Notes: a model not told the origin generated them from the letters alone. Positions 6,215-15,234 are shown, counted from the stretch's first letter. The stretch is DNA of 34,748 nucleotides from Bradyrhizobium sp. (GCF_030697065.1 NZ_JAUYQU010000257.1:1-34748), one strand, 5' to 3'. A program made the numbers and translations.

Positions 6215-8905
6215 TCAGGCCACGGCGGTGGATTTCTTGCGGTGTGCGAAGAACAGCTGCCTGATGTCGGCGGCGGTCCTGGCCGGGCTGAACAGCCAGC
6301 CCTGCATTTCGGAGCAGCCGAGCGCGCGCAGCATGTCGCGTTGCTGCTCGGTCTCGACGCCTTCCGCTGTCGTGATCATGCTGCGCGCCGCGGCGATATC
6401 CACCACCGCCTTGACGATGCTGGAAGTTCCGCCGGTCTCGGCGATATCGTTGATGAAGCAGCGGTCGATCTTGATCTTGTCGAACGGGAACTTGTGCAGG
6501 TAGCTCAGCGAGGAATAGCCGGTGCCGAAATCGTCGAGCGCGATGCGCACCCCGATGGCGCGCAGCTGATGCAGGATGGCGAGCGCGGCCTCGTCGTCGC
6601 GGATCAGGACCGCTTCGGTAATCTCCAGTTCGAGCCGGCGCGCCGGCAACCCGGAGGAGGCCAGCGCGGCAAGAACCCTGAGCGCGAAGCTTCCGCTCCT
6701 GAACTGGACCGGCGAAACGTTGACGGCGATGCTGATCTCGTCGGGCCAGGTCGCGGCCTCGACGCAGGCCGTGGTCAGCACCCATTCGCCGAGCTGATTG
6801 ATCAGGCCGGTGTCTTCCGCGATCGGAATGAATTCGGCGGGCGAGATCACGCCGCGCTCGGGATGGCGCCATCGCAGCAGGGCTTCGCAGCCGGAGATCC
6901 TGTTGTCGCGCAGGCTGACGCAGGGTTGATACTGAACCTCGAACGCGCCATCGGCGATGGCCCGACGCAGGTCCAATTCCAGGCTGCGGCGCGCCTTGAC
7001 CCGCGCGTCCATGTCCAGTTCGAAAAAGCGGTGGGTACGGCGTCCGGCGGTTTTGGCGGCATACATCGCCAGATCCGCATTTTTCAGGATCTGTTCGAAA
7101 TCGGCGCCGTGCTGCGGCGCCAGCGCGATGCCGATGCTGGCGTCGGTGGTGACCTGGTGACCGTGGCAGTCGAAGGGCTGGCGGATCGCCTCGAACACCC
7201 GCGCCACCAGGTCGGTCACGTCGGCATCCGATTTGACCGCGGTCTGAATGATCGCGAATTCGTCGCCGCCGAGGCGCGCGACGAAATTGCCCGATCCCGC
7301 GCACTGGCTGAGAGTGATGGACACCGATTTGAGCAATTCGTCGCCGATCAAATGGCCGAGCGAATCGTTGACGCTTTTGAATTCATCGATGTCGAGGTAG
7401 AGCACGGCGAACTGCCCGCCGGCGGCCAGCGTGGCGAATTCGTTCTTCAGCCGGTCATGGAACAAGGCGCGGTTGGGCAGATCGGTCAGCGCGTCGTAAT
7501 GCGCCAGATGGGTAATGCGCGCTTCGGTCTGCCGTCGCGCGGTGATGTCCTCGTGGGTTGCCACCCATCCGCCATCGGCCAGCGGTTCGTTGACGATTTG
7601 AATCGAGCGACCGTCGGGGACCTCGATGACATTGATATTTCCGTGCGCGATGCCGCGCATGGTGTCGGCGTAGTACTTGTCGTCGTCACCCACGAACGAT
7701 CCGGTGGCCTTTCGATGGGCGATCACCTCGCGGAAGCTGCAGCCGGGTTTCACCACGTCCGGCGACAGGCCGTACATGTCGATATAGCGCTGGTTGCAGA
7801 TCACGAGTCGCTGCGACGAGTCGAACAGCAGCAGGCCCTGCGTCATGTTGTTCACGGCGGTATCCAGCCGCTGCTTTTCCAGCCGCAACCGCTGCTGCGA
7901 TGCCAAATGCTGCTTCGACAGCTTGCGTACGACCATGAACAGCAGGGCAGCGATCACGAGGACGAAGAGGCCGGCCACGGTGGCCAGAAAGCCGATCTGC
8001 TCCTGCCAGCCGGCGAGCGCCGACGCGACTGTGGTCGACGCAATGATCACGATGGGAAAGTTGGGCAGGGCACGGGCCGAAACCAGCCGGTCTCGGCCAT
8101 CCATCGGACTGCCCAGCCGGGTGGAGGCGCGCTCCTTGTCGAACAATTCCCGCTGATGCGCCGGACCTGTCTTGAAATTCCGGCCGACCATCTCCTCGAC
8201 ATGAGGGTGGCGCGCCAGCAGCGTGCCGTCGCGATGGTGCATGGCAATGGTCGAATCCCGTCCGAGCGCTACCGACTGGAAAAATTTCGTGAAGCCGGCG
8301 TGTTCGATGCCTCTTCCGATCACTCCCAGGAATTCGCCGTTGGGCCCCGTCAGTTTGCGCGCCAGCACCGTGGTCCAGACGCCGGTGACCCGGCTTTTCA
8401 GCGGTTCGACCAGCAGCGGCGGGGATTTGGGGTCCGACTTGAAGGTCTTGAAATAGGCCCGGTCGGAGATGTTGACGGACCGCGGTGGCCAGGCGGTGGA
8501 TGAATTGATCATCACGCCGTCCACATCGAACAGATTGATGCTGCCGACATAGGAGAATGCGTCGATCTTGGCCTTGAGCATCTGGTGAATGTCGGCGCTC
8601 GACATCCGTCGCCTGTAGTCCTCGCCGGTTTCGATGCCGGCCAATTGCACATAGGTGGCGACGTCCTGCTGGATGGCGCCGAAATCCTGCAGTTGCTGGT
8701 CGAAATGACGGGCCAGCAGCAGCACGGTGTTTTCGAGTTCGCGGGCGCTGCTGTTCAACGCGCGTTCGCGAAAACTTCCGGCCATCACGGTGGCCCCGAT
8801 CGCGATGGCGGCGATCAGGAATCCGCCGCCGACGACCAGCCAGCGGATCGGGTTGCCGCTGGCTGTGCGCGGGAAGTTGAGCGAGGCGGGCGGTTGTTCC
8901 GTCAT
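6215..8905 (-). CDS. Membrane-bound cyclic-di-GMP enzyme: Cache-type sensor, PAS, GGDEF and EAL domains
   Basis: 896-aa inner-membrane signalling protein. A TM helix at about 22-43 leads to a periplasmic double-Cache (PDC) sensor of about 250 residues (SINLFDVDGVMINSS near 122-136; SDRAYF near 147-152), then TM2 at about 304-326, a PAS domain about 345-455, GGDEF about 460-625 and EAL about 640-890. The cyclase signature is intact (GGDEF 546-550, preceded by RL), so diguanylate cyclase activity is possible. The inhibitory I-site RxxD is absent just upstream (GSGN instead). The phosphodiesterase site also looks intact: EALLRW 674-679, N729 in AVNVSP, ELEITE near 759-764, DDFGTGYSS 791-799 and KID 812-814. 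Net activity cannot be predicted. The ATG at 8905 is preceded by AGGA. A perfect 23-bp palindrome lies 43 bp upstream, and the divergent neighbour encodes a pilin. Confidence 0.94.
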   Translation of the reverse strand: MTEQPPASLNFPRTASGNPIRWLVVGGGFLIAAIAIGATVMAGSFRERALNSSARELENTVLLLARHFDQQLQDFGAIQQDVATYVQLAGIETGEDYRRRMSSADIHQMLKAKIDAFSYVGSINLFDVDGVMINSSTAWPPRSVNISDRAYFKTFKSDPKSPPLLVEPLKSRVTGVWTTVLARKLTGPNGEFLGVIGRGIEHAGFTKFFQSVALGRDSTIAMHHRDGTLLARHPHVEEMVGRNFKTGPAHQRELFDKERASTRLGSPMDGRDRLVSARALPNFPIVIIASTTVASALAGWQEQIGFLATVAGLFVLVIAALLFMVVRKLSKQHLASQQRLRLEKQRLDTAVNNMTQGLLLFDSSQRLVICNQRYIDMYGLSPDVVKPGCSFREVIAHRKATGSFVGDDDKYYADTMRGIAHGNINVIEVPDGRSIQIVNEPLADGGWVATHEDITARRQTEARITHLAHYDALTDLPNRALFHDRLKNEFATLAAGGQFAVLYLDIDEFKSVNDSLGHLIGDELLKSVSITLSQCAGSGNFVARLGGDEFAIIQTAVKSDADVTDLVARVFEAIRQPFDCHGHQVTTDASIGIALAPQHGADFEQILKNADLAMYAAKTAGRRTHRFFELDMDARVKARRSLELDLRRAIADGAFEVQYQPCVSLRDNRISGCEALLRWRHPERGVISPAEFIPIAEDTGLINQLGEWVLTTACVEAATWPDEISIAVNVSPVQFRSGSFALRVLAALASSGLPARRLELEITEAVLIRDDEAALAILHQLRAIGVRIALDDFGTGYSSLSYLHKFPFDKIKIDRCFINDIAETGGTSSIVKAVVDIAAARSMITTAEGVETEQQRDMLRALGCSEMQGWLFSPARTAADIRQLFFAHRKKSTAVA

Positions 8906-8947
8906 CGGTCCTGATCGCTGACATGGCGCGACGCCGGCGACACTTTG

Positions 8948-8970
8948 TCATGTCCCGGCCCGGGACATGA
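8948..8970. promoter_or_regulatory. Perfect 23-bp palindrome, candidate operator or enhancer site
   Basis: Arms TCATGTCCCGG (8948-8958) and CCGGGACATGA (8960-8970) flank a single central C, with no mismatch over 11 bp per arm. It lies 43 bp upstream of the GGDEF-EAL start and about 270 bp upstream of the sigma-54 promoter of the divergent pilin gene. The single-base centre makes an RNA hairpin unlikely and suits binding of a dimeric regulator to DNA. It could be an operator for the GGDEF-EAL gene, an upstream activating sequence for a sigma-54 activator, or both. The cognate protein is unknown. Confidence 0.55.
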
Positions 8971-9198
8971 TTACGTTGCCGTTATGGAAACGGTGTTAGG
9001 AAGTTGAGTTAACGAAAGATTGCCGGCGATGTGCGGCAGCGGGGAACTGCCGCCGCGATCCTCTTCGGGGCATTGCGGACGCCGTTCAGAAATACCTGGG
9101 TCAGGATTTGATCCCGGCCACGAGTCGACGGCAGCATTTGCCGACGGGCAGGCGATAAGTGGGAAATAGATTCCGGCACGTCATCGATCAACCAGAAC

Positions 9199-9206
9199 TT
9201 AACCAT
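9199..9206 (+). promoter_or_regulatory. CtrA-like half-site TTAACCAT
   Basis: TTAACCAT at 9199-9206 equals the commonly described CtrA half-site; the second half of a full TTAA-N7-TTAA site is poor here (ACAC). It lies 30 bp upstream of the -24 element of the pilin promoter. In Caulobacter the Flp-type pilin gene pilA is under CtrA control, which makes the placement suggestive, but an 8-mer can occur by chance. Confidence 0.35.
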
Positions 9207-9235
9207 CTAACACTCTGAGGACGCTCGTTGCCGGT

Positions 9236-9251
9236 TTGGCACACGACTTGC
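9236..9251 (+). promoter_or_regulatory. Sigma-54 (RpoN) -24/-12 promoter of the pilin gene
   Basis: TTGGCAC-ACGAC-TTGC (9236-9251) matches the RpoN core TTGGCAC-N5-TTGC with no mismatch, with GG (9238-9239) and GC (9250-9251) separated by exactly 10 nt as required. Transcription should begin near 9263, giving a leader of about 36 nt that holds AGGAAG 8 nt before the pilin ATG. It implies that an AAA+ enhancer-binding protein controls the gene; none is encoded in the window. Confidence 0.8.
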
Positions 9252-9298
9252 GAGCGTCGATGAAGTCAGCAACGCAAGCAATGCAGGAAGTCATCACG

Positions 9299-9463
9299 AT
9301 GAAAGCAATGTTGAACAGGTTTATCGCCGACGAATCCGGTGCGACCGCGATCGAATACGGCCTCATCGCAGCCGGTATTTCACTCGCGATCATCGCGGCC
9401 GTGAACGGGCTTGGCACCAAGCTCAATACCAAGTTCACGGCGATCAACACCTCGCTGAAATAG
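9299..9463 (+). CDS. Flp/PilA-type pilin (class IVb), orphan
   Basis: 54-aa precursor of an Flp (tight-adherence) pilus subunit. The leader MKAMLNRFIADESG ends in Gly14, and prepilin peptidase cleavage would give a mature 40-residue pilin beginning ATAIEYGLIAAG, with the conserved Glu at mature position 5 (E19) followed by Tyr and the hydrophobic helix (residues 21-37). Start ATG 9299 has AGGAAG at 9285-9290, 8 nt upstream; the frame is open to 9236 only because it runs through the promoter. No tad/cpa assembly genes are adjacent, so assembly must rely on a locus elsewhere. Transcription is probably RpoN-dependent from 9236-9251. The divergent c-di-GMP enzyme suggests, but does not prove, shared control of surface attachment. 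Confidence 0.93.
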   Translation: MKAMLNRFIADESGATAIEYGLIAAGISLAIIAAVNGLGTKLNTKFTAINTSLK

Positions 9464-9531
9464 TCGCAGGGGCCAATCAGGGAAGCGGGTGCACCGCGCT
9501 CTTGTGGCCCGTGAAACCGTCAGCCTGTTGG

Positions 9532-9807
9532 TTATTGCATGCGGGTCGCGGGCGGAACGGAACGTTGGGTGCGCGGCTTCTTGCCGCTCATGCCGACCGT
9601 TTCACCGCCAGCCCGCCCATCCTGCGCCATGCGGCGCTGGTGGTTGGGATCGGTGTAGGGATTGCCGGGCCCCGCGTTCTGGCAATTCGCGTTGGGATAG
9701 AAAAAAGCGCAATAGCCGGGTTCGTAGATCACCGGCTGGGCCGGCACAGGCGTGGCGAGAATGGTCGACAGAACGGCCGCCGGGCCAATAATTTTGAAGA
9801 TCGACAT
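9532..9807 (-). CDS. Small secreted protein of unknown function
   Basis: 91-aa protein with a Sec signal peptide: short basic start (MSIFK), hydrophobic core to about residue 20 and a cleavage site after the alanine of PVPA (residue 23). The mature part is about 68 residues, with the segment EPGYCAFFYPNANCQNAGPG carrying two cysteines nine residues apart and a basic, disordered tail. I remember short signal-peptide proteins with an EPG-x-x-AF-x-(Y/H)-PN motif in Bradyrhizobium, all uncharacterised. ATG 9807 has GGGAG 7 nt upstream. It lies 123 bp downstream of moaC on the same strand. Role unknown; periplasmic location is inferred from the signal peptide. Confidence 0.72.
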   Translation of the reverse strand: MSIFKIIGPAAVLSTILATPVPAQPVIYEPGYCAFFYPNANCQNAGPGNPYTDPNHQRRMAQDGRAGGETVGMSGKKPRTQRSVPPATRMQ

Positions 9808-9930
9808 TGCGTTGCTCCCGGTTGTCGCGCGCTTGGCGCCCCGGAGAATAACACCGAAGCCGAGGCGCGCTTCCCTCGCCGCCGATCAATCCGGCGTGAA
9901 GCGGGCGCGGCGGGCGGCAGGCGGCAATCC

Positions 9931-10446
9931 TCAGGCGAGGTAGTGCCCGGACTTGCCGCCCTTCTTTTCGACGAGATGGATGCCCTCGATACGGACGCCG
10001 CGCTCGACCGCCTTGATCATGTCGTAGATCGTCAGGCACGCAACCGACACCGCGGTGAGCGCTTCCATCTCGACGCCGGTCGGGCCGGTAACCTTGACGG
10101 TGGCGCGGACGGTGCAGCCGGGCAGCTTCCGGTCGGGCAGGATATCCAGCGTGACCTTCGACAGCGCCAGCGGATGGCAAAGCGGGATCAGATCCGAGGT
10201 GCGCTTCGCCGCCATGATGCCGGCGACGCGCGCCGTGCCCAGCACGTCGCCCTTTTTGGCATTGCCGGAAACGATCAGCGCGAGCGTAGCCTTGCTCATG
10301 ACGACACGGCCTTCCGCCACCGCGACCCGTTCGGTCGCGGGCTTTTCGGAGACGTCGACCATCCGCGCCTCGCCCCTGGCGTCGATGTGGGTGAGGGCGG
10401 AACCGACCCTGGAGGGTTTGGAAGATCTGGATGATTTCCCGGCCAT
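9931..10446 (-). CDS. moaC: Cyclic pyranopterin monophosphate synthase MoaC
   Basis: 171-aa cytoplasmic enzyme that converts 3',8-cyclo-7,8-dihydro-GTP, made by MoaA, to cyclic pyranopterin monophosphate in molybdenum cofactor synthesis. Sequence agrees with E. coli MoaC throughout: [15 protein letters not shown] (18-33), [13 protein letters not shown] (64-76), [13 protein letters not shown] (81-93, with C90 and H91), [22 protein letters not shown] (124-145, with D142 and K145) and a C-terminal GGKSG. The ATG at 10446 begins 3 nt after the trpC stop, so it is almost certainly co-transcribed with trpDC. In relatives the next gene is usually moeA; here a 9.5-kb block intervenes before moeA at the window edge. 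Confidence 0.97.
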   Translation of the reverse strand: MAGKSSRSSKPSRVGSALTHIDARGEARMVDVSEKPATERVAVAEGRVVMSKATLALIVSGNAKKGDVLGTARVAGIMAAKRTSDLIPLCHPLALSKVTLDILPDRKLPGCTVRATVKVTGPTGVEMEALTAVSVACLTIYDMIKAVERGVRIEGIHLVEKKGGKSGHYLA

Positions 10447-10449
10447 GCG

Positions 10450-11271
10450 TCAGCGCGTCCCGGTAGCGCGCGGGGTGTCGTCGCGCGCCAATAGCGTGCG
10501 GGTTGCGGCGGCGACATCAGCCTGCCGCATCAGACTTTCGCCGACCAGAAAGGTTTGCATGCCGACCCGTGCCAGGCGCGCGAGGTCGGCGGGCGCGAAG
10601 ATGCCGCTTTCGCCGACCATCAGCCGGTCGCGGGGAATCAGCGGCGCCAATGCCTCGCTGGTCGCCAGCGAGGTCTCGAAGGTGCGCAGGTTGCGGTTGT
10701 TGACCCCGATCATCGGCGAACGAAGTTTCAGCGCCCGATCGAGCTCGGCACGTTCGTGGATCTCGATCAGCACATCCATGCCGTGCGCCAGCGCCGCGTC
10801 CTCGATATCACGGGCGGCGGTATCATCGAGCGCTGCCATGATGATCAGGATGCAATCGGCGCCGTGAGCGCGCGCCTCGACCACCTGATAGGTGTCGTAG
10901 ATGAAATCCTTGCGCAGCACCGGCAAGTGGGTGGCGGCGCGGGCGGCCACCATGAAATCGAGATGGCCCTGAAACGACGGCGTGTCGGTCAGCACCGACA
11001 GACAGGCGGCGCCGCCGGCCTCATAGGCCTTCGCGAGCGCGGGCGGATCGAAGTCGGCGCGAATGAGCCCCTTGGACGGCGAGGCCTTTTTGATCTCGGC
11101 AATCAGGGCGTAATCGCCCTGGCCGAGCTTCCGGCGGATCGCGCTGACAAAGCCGCGCGGCGGGATGGCGGCTTTCGCCTGCGCCTCGAGAGCGCCCAGC
11201 GGATGAGCGCGCTTGGCTGCCGCGATTTCCTCGCGCTTGTAAGCCTCGATCTTGGTCAGGATGTCGGACAT
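10450..11271 (-). CDS. trpC: Indole-3-glycerol phosphate synthase TrpC
   Basis: 273-aa monofunctional TIM-barrel enzyme that closes the indole ring in tryptophan synthesis (CdRP to indole-3-glycerol phosphate plus CO2). Catalytic lysines are visible in [12 protein letters not shown] (57-68; E59, K61) and LRKDFI (119-124; K121), with E170 in VLIEIH, N191/R193 in [10 protein letters not shown], and the phosphate-binding VGESGI and FLVGESLM near the C-terminus. It is not fused to TrpF, unlike the E. coli enzyme. ATG 11271 lies 16 nt after the trpD stop, and the moaC ATG follows its stop by 3 nt, indicating a tight operon. Confidence 0.97.
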   Translation of the reverse strand: MSDILTKIEAYKREEIAAAKRAHPLGALEAQAKAAIPPRGFVSAIRRKLGQGDYALIAEIKKASPSKGLIRADFDPPALAKAYEAGGAACLSVLTDTPSFQGHLDFMVAARAATHLPVLRKDFIYDTYQVVEARAHGADCILIIMAALDDTAARDIEDAALAHGMDVLIEIHERAELDRALKLRSPMIGVNNRNLRTFETSLATSEALAPLIPRDRLMVGESGIFAPADLARLARVGMQTFLVGESLMRQADVAAATRTLLARDDTPRATGTR

Positions 11272-11287
11272 CGATGGGCCCCTCGGG

Positions 11288-12301
11288 TCAGCCGTTGGAG
11301 ACCGTGATCAATTTCTTCAGCCGCGCCAGTGCCGCACCGCTGTCGATCGACTGCATGCCGAGACCAACGCCTTGCTTCAGGTCGCTGGCGCGGCCGGCCA
11401 CGACCAGCGCCGCCGCGGCATTCAGCAGCGCCACGTCGCGATAGGGGCTCGGCATCCCGTCGAGCACGCTTTGCAGCGCGATCGCATTGGCATCAGCATC
11501 GCCGCCCTTCAGGGCGTCGCCGCCGACGCGGGCGAGGCCGGCTTCCTCCGGCGTTACCTCGAAGGTGCGGATATTGCCGTTCTCCAGGGCGGCGACGAAG
11601 GTCGGGCCAGTGAGGGTGATTTCATCGAGGCCATCGGAGCCATGGACCACCCAGACGGCCTCGGCGCCCAAATTCTTCAGCACCTGCGCCAGCGGCTGCA
11701 CCCATTGCCGTGAAAATACCCCGACCATCTGCCGCTTCACGCCGGCCGGATTGGACAACGGCCCCAGCAGATTGAAGATCGTTCGGGTCGCCAGTTCGAC
11801 GCGGGTCGGGCCGACATTCTTCATCGCGGGATGGTGCGACGGCGCGAACATGAAACCGATGCCGGCCTCGTCCACGCAGCGGCCGACGCGCTCCGGCGTG
11901 ATGTCGATCTTGACGCCGAGCGCGGACAATACGTCGGCGGCACCGGAGCGCGACGACAGCGCGCGATTGCCGTGTTTGGCCACCGGAACGCCGCAGCCTG
12001 CGACGATGAACGCGGCGCAGGTCGACACGTTGACCGAGCCGGAGCCGTCGCCGCCGGTGCCGACGACGTCGACCGCATCGGCGGGCGCCTTGACGCGCAG
12101 CATCTTGCTGCGCATCGCCGACACCGCGCCGGTGATTTCATCGACGGTTTCTCCGCGGACCCGAAGCGCCATCAGCAATCCGCCCATCTGCGATGGCGTG
12201 GCCTCGCCGGACATCATGCTGTCGAAGGCGGAGGCCGCCTCGTCGCGCGTCAGCGTAGCGCCGGTGGCGACTTTTCCGATGATAGATTTGAGGTCGTCCA
12301 T
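11288..12301 (-). CDS. trpD: Anthranilate phosphoribosyltransferase TrpD
   Basis: 337-aa enzyme transferring phosphoribose from PRPP to anthranilate, the second step of tryptophan synthesis. The PRPP/Mg signature [14 protein letters not shown] (81-94), [17 protein letters not shown] (109-125), anthranilate-site region [31 protein letters not shown] and the DE pair in DGLDEIT are all present. Length is typical. It starts at ATG 12301, 17 nt after ppiD ends, and is followed by trpC 16 nt downstream. No trpE or trpG lies next to it, as expected where anthranilate synthase is encoded elsewhere as a TrpEG fusion. I saw no leader-peptide attenuator in the short ppiD-trpD gap. Confidence 0.97.
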   Translation of the reverse strand: MDDLKSIIGKVATGATLTRDEAASAFDSMMSGEATPSQMGGLLMALRVRGETVDEITGAVSAMRSKMLRVKAPADAVDVVGTGGDGSGSVNVSTCAAFIVAGCGVPVAKHGNRALSSRSGAADVLSALGVKIDITPERVGRCVDEAGIGFMFAPSHHPAMKNVGPTRVELATRTIFNLLGPLSNPAGVKRQMVGVFSRQWVQPLAQVLKNLGAEAVWVVHGSDGLDEITLTGPTFVAALENGNIRTFEVTPEEAGLARVGGDALKGGDADANAIALQSVLDGMPSPYRDVALLNAAAALVVAGRASDLKQGVGLGMQSIDSGAALARLKKLITVSNG

Positions 12302-12318
12302 CGCATGCTTTCGGGAGG

Positions 12319-14220
12319 TTAGTTATTCGCGCCCGTGACCTGTGCGAAGGCGGCCCGGTTGATGGTGGTGCCGATCGTCTGTTCGATCTTGGAGATGTAT
12401 TGCGCGACCTGTTCGTCGGTCAGCCCGCGCTGAAGGGTGTCCTTCAGTTTCTTGATGTCGTCCGAGGCCAGATCGACCGCCGGCACACTGATGTCGGTCA
12501 CGCGGAACACGATCCATTCGCTGCCACCGGCGCCGGCGGTTTGTCCGACGGCATCCTTGGGCGTCCGGAACGCTGCCGTGATGGCGCTGGCGGGCAGGCC
12601 GGGCAGGGAGGCGTCGCGCCGCACATCCTTGGCGGTTTCGACCTTCGATCCGACAGCAACGGCCTCGTCGGCGAGCTTGCCGCCCTGGTCGAGTTTTTGC
12701 ACCATCTCCGTCGCCCTGGTTCGCAGCCGGCTCGTGATCTGGTCGTCGCGCCATTTGGCCTCGACCTGGTCCTTGACTTCATCGAGCGTGCGTTCACGCG
12801 AGGCAGTAACCTCCAGCACGTCGTACCAGACGTAGCCGCCGTTGAACTGGATCGGATCGTTTTCGACGCCCACATTGCTGTTGAAGGCTTGCGACACGAC
12901 GTCAATGCCGCGGGGAATGTTGGTTACGGGCTGACCGTCGGGAAGCCGGCCGGAGCGATCGACCGCGTTGATGGTGACGGCGGAAAGCCCCAGTTTTTGC
13001 GCGGCTTCGATGACGCCGGCGCCGCCGCCGCGCTCGTCTTCCATCTTGTTGTAGAGATCGGAGACCTTGGCGCGCGCCTGCTCGGTTGCAATTTCCTTCT
13101 TGATGGTCGTGGCAACACTTTCATAGGTCGGTTCGACCCCCGGCTCGATCTTGCCGATTTTGACCAGTGCAACGCCGAACCGGCCCGGCACCGGCTGGCT
13201 GATCTCGCCTTCCGGCAACGCGAACGCCGCCTCCGCGACCGCGCTGTCGATGATCGCCGACCTGGCGATCGTGCCGAGGTCGACGTCGGACGGGTTGAGC
13301 CCACGCTCCTTGGCGAGATCCTCGAATGACATTCCGCCCACGAGGCGCCCGCGCGCCGCCGCGGCTTCCTCGGCGTTCGGGAATACGATCTGCGAAACCT
13401 GGCGCCGTTCCGGCGTACCGAGCCTGCTGCGGTTCTGCTCGAAGATTTTTTTGGCCTCATCGTCGGAGACCTCGGACCATTTGCCGATTTCTTCCGGCGT
13501 GACCACGACAAAGGATATCTTGCGGTATTCGGGCGCGCGGAACTGGGTCTTGCGATCCTCGAAATAGGCCGCCAGCGCTTCAGGTGCCGGCGGATCGATG
13601 GTTCCCGCCTGCGCGGCGTTGAGTTTGACGTAGTCGATGGTGCGCTGCTCGTTCTGGAACCGGCTCAGCGCTTCGATCATCACTTTCGGAGGTTCGAGGC
13701 CGGCCGAGACCGTCCCGGCGATCTGGCGCCGCAGCGATACCCGCCGTTGTTCGGCAATATATCTCTGTTCGGTGAAACCGAACTGGCGGATCGTGGCCTG
13801 GAAACGGGCCGGGTCGAAATTGCCGGCGACCCCCCTGAAATTCGGATCGCTGTAGATCATGCGCATGATTTCGGCGTCGGACTGCCCGAGCTTCATCCGC
13901 CGGGCTTCCTCGTCCAGCGCCGCCTCGGCGATGGTCTGCTGCAGAACCTGGCGATCGAGGCCGAAGGCCCGGGCCTGGTCCATCGTCAGCGGGCGGCCGA
14001 ACTGGCGGCCGAGCTGCTGCAGCTTCTCGGTGTAAATCTGGCGGAACTGTTCGGTCGAAATCTCGGTCTTGCCGATCGTGGCCAGCGTCGACTGCCCGAA
14101 CCCCTTGAAGATGTCGGCGATGCCCCACACCGCGAAGCTGAGGATCAGCACCCCCATGACAACCATCATGATGGCCTTGCCGAGCCAGTTTGATGAGGCC
14201 TTGCGTATTCCTCGAAGCAT
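12319..14220 (-). CDS. ppiD: PpiD-type periplasmic folding factor (SurA-N/parvulin peptidyl-prolyl isomerase)
   Basis: 633-aa inner-membrane-anchored periplasmic chaperone. A single TM helix lies at about 13-34 ([20 protein letters not shown]), then a SurA-N-like region (50-200; [30 protein letters not shown]), a parvulin-like rotamase domain at about 270-358 ([10 protein letters not shown]...[18 protein letters not shown]...FGVALVKI) and a long C-terminal chaperone-like region. This matches PpiD architecture and length. In E. coli PpiD works at the SecYEG exit to help newly exported outer-membrane and periplasmic proteins fold; the same role is inferred here, with parvulin activity often weak in this family. 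It heads the ppiD-trpD-trpC-moaC run (17-nt gap to trpD) and diverges from tpiA across a 238-bp promoter region. ATG 14220 has only a weak Shine-Dalgarno. Confidence 0.93.
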   Translation of the reverse strand: MLRGIRKASSNWLGKAIMMVVMGVLILSFAVWGIADIFKGFGQSTLATIGKTEISTEQFRQIYTEKLQQLGRQFGRPLTMDQARAFGLDRQVLQQTIAEAALDEEARRMKLGQSDAEIMRMIYSDPNFRGVAGNFDPARFQATIRQFGFTEQRYIAEQRRVSLRRQIAGTVSAGLEPPKVMIEALSRFQNEQRTIDYVKLNAAQAGTIDPPAPEALAAYFEDRKTQFRAPEYRKISFVVVTPEEIGKWSEVSDDEAKKIFEQNRSRLGTPERRQVSQIVFPNAEEAAAARGRLVGGMSFEDLAKERGLNPSDVDLGTIARSAIIDSAVAEAAFALPEGEISQPVPGRFGVALVKIGKIEPGVEPTYESVATTIKKEIATEQARAKVSDLYNKMEDERGGGAGVIEAAQKLGLSAVTINAVDRSGRLPDGQPVTNIPRGIDVVSQAFNSNVGVENDPIQFNGGYVWYDVLEVTASRERTLDEVKDQVEAKWRDDQITSRLRTRATEMVQKLDQGGKLADEAVAVGSKVETAKDVRRDASLPGLPASAITAAFRTPKDAVGQTAGAGGSEWIVFRVTDISVPAVDLASDDIKKLKDTLQRGLTDEQVAQYISKIEQTIGTTINRAAFAQVTGANN

Positions 14221-14458
14221 GGGTCCAACTTGTTTTCAGGAGGGAACCGGGGTCGCACCCACAGGGATTCGGTCGAATCCGAAAAAGGGCGTCACCGAGT
14301 TGATAAAGCATCATAAAGTGGCAGCCGCGCCGTCGCAACCTCGGTGCGGAGGGCCAATTGGAAGCGCTGGCCGCTCGCAGGCCGCCCAACCGCTATCTGG
14401 CACCGGGCGCCGCGCTCTGCTAGCTCATCCGGCATCTGTATTCGGCAGGGAATCCGAC

Positions 14459-15217
14459 ATGACCAACGCCATCCGGCCGCTGATTGCCGGGAACTGGAAA
14501 ATGAACGGCCTGAGGGCGTCCACGGCTGAATTCGAGGCCATGCTTGCGGGCGCAGCCGGAGTGGCCGCCAAGGCCGACCTGCTGGTCTGCCCGCCGGCGA
14601 CGCTGATAGCGGGCTTCGCAGAGAGGGCGCTTGGCTCAAAAAGCCTCGCGATCGGGGCACAGGATTGCCACCCCAAGGCGTCGGGAGCCCATACCGGCGA
14701 TATTTCAGCCGAAATGCTGGCGGATGCTGGCGCCAGCGCGATCATTGTCGGCCATTCCGAACGGCGCGCCGATCATGGCGAGAGCGATGCCCTGGTGCGA
14801 CAAAAGGCCGAAGCGGCCTGGCGCGCCGGTCTTGGCGCCGTGGTTTGCATCGGCGAGACCCAGGCTCAGCGCGACGCCGGTCAAACCCTCGATATCTGCC
14901 GCGGCCAACTCACGGGTTCGCTGCCGGACGCGGCCACGTCGGTCAATCTGGTGGTAGCTTATGAACCGGTCTGGGCGATCGGCACCGGGCTCACCCCGAC
15001 GACAGGAGATGTAGAGCAAATTCATAAGTTTATCCGGGAACTCCTGATCGACCGATTTAACGGGGAGGGGATGAAGATGCGGATCCTCTATGGCGGCTCG
15101 GTAAAACCCTCGAACGCCCGGGAACTGATGGCGGTCGCCAACGTCAATGGCGCCCTGATTGGCGGTGCCAGCCTGAAAGCGGCGGACTTTCTTGCGATTG
15201 CGGGCAGTTATGCCTAA
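14459..15217 (+). CDS. tpiA: Triose-phosphate isomerase TpiA
   Basis: 252-aa glycolytic TIM barrel that interconverts dihydroxyacetone phosphate and glyceraldehyde 3-phosphate. Active-site residues are N12 and K14 in AGNWKMNG, H99 in VGHSERR and catalytic E169 in [11 protein letters not shown], with the phosphate-gripping loop WAIGTG (172-177) and YGGSVKP near residue 215. ATG 14459 has AGGGA (7-nt gap) upstream. The frame is open further upstream through the divergent promoter region, but that stretch looks non-coding. The 238-bp gap to ppiD should carry both promoters; I could not fix -35/-10 boxes. Secretion gene secG follows on the same strand. Confidence 0.97.
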   Translation: MTNAIRPLIAGNWKMNGLRASTAEFEAMLAGAAGVAAKADLLVCPPATLIAGFAERALGSKSLAIGAQDCHPKASGAHTGDISAEMLADAGASAIIVGHSERRADHGESDALVRQKAEAAWRAGLGAVVCIGETQAQRDAGQTLDICRGQLTGSLPDAATSVNLVVAYEPVWAIGTGLTPTTGDVEQIHKFIRELLIDRFNGEGMKMRILYGGSVKPSNARELMAVANVNGALIGGASLKAADFLAIAGSYA

Positions 15218-15234
15218 CTAACGGCGAGGCGGTG

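Larger units (their letters stand above)
8906..9298. other. Divergent regulatory region between GGDEF-EAL and pilin genes
   Basis: 393 bp without a credible reading frame. It contains a perfect 23-bp palindrome (8948-8970), a hairpin with 7-bp arms GCGGCAG/CTGCCGC around a 7-nt loop (9033-9053), a CtrA-like half-site (9199-9206), a -24/-12 sigma-54 promoter (9236-9251) and the pilin Shine-Dalgarno AGGAAG (9285-9290). The stretch 9054-9198 shows nothing recognisable. Its length and content suit a promoter region needing remote activator sites. Confidence 0.7.

Noticed and set aside
6125..8503. 792-codon open frame on the plus strand opposite the GGDEF-EAL gene
   Set aside because: It is rich in Arg, Gly, Asp and Gln without motifs, mirrors the codon pattern of the strongly supported minus-strand gene and has no Shine-Dalgarno. 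Long antisense frames are expected at this GC content.
14300..14314. FixK/FNR-like box TTGAT...ATCAT between ppiD and tpiA
   Set aside because: The spacer is 5 nt rather than 4 and the second half ends in T instead of A, so it does not fit the consensus.
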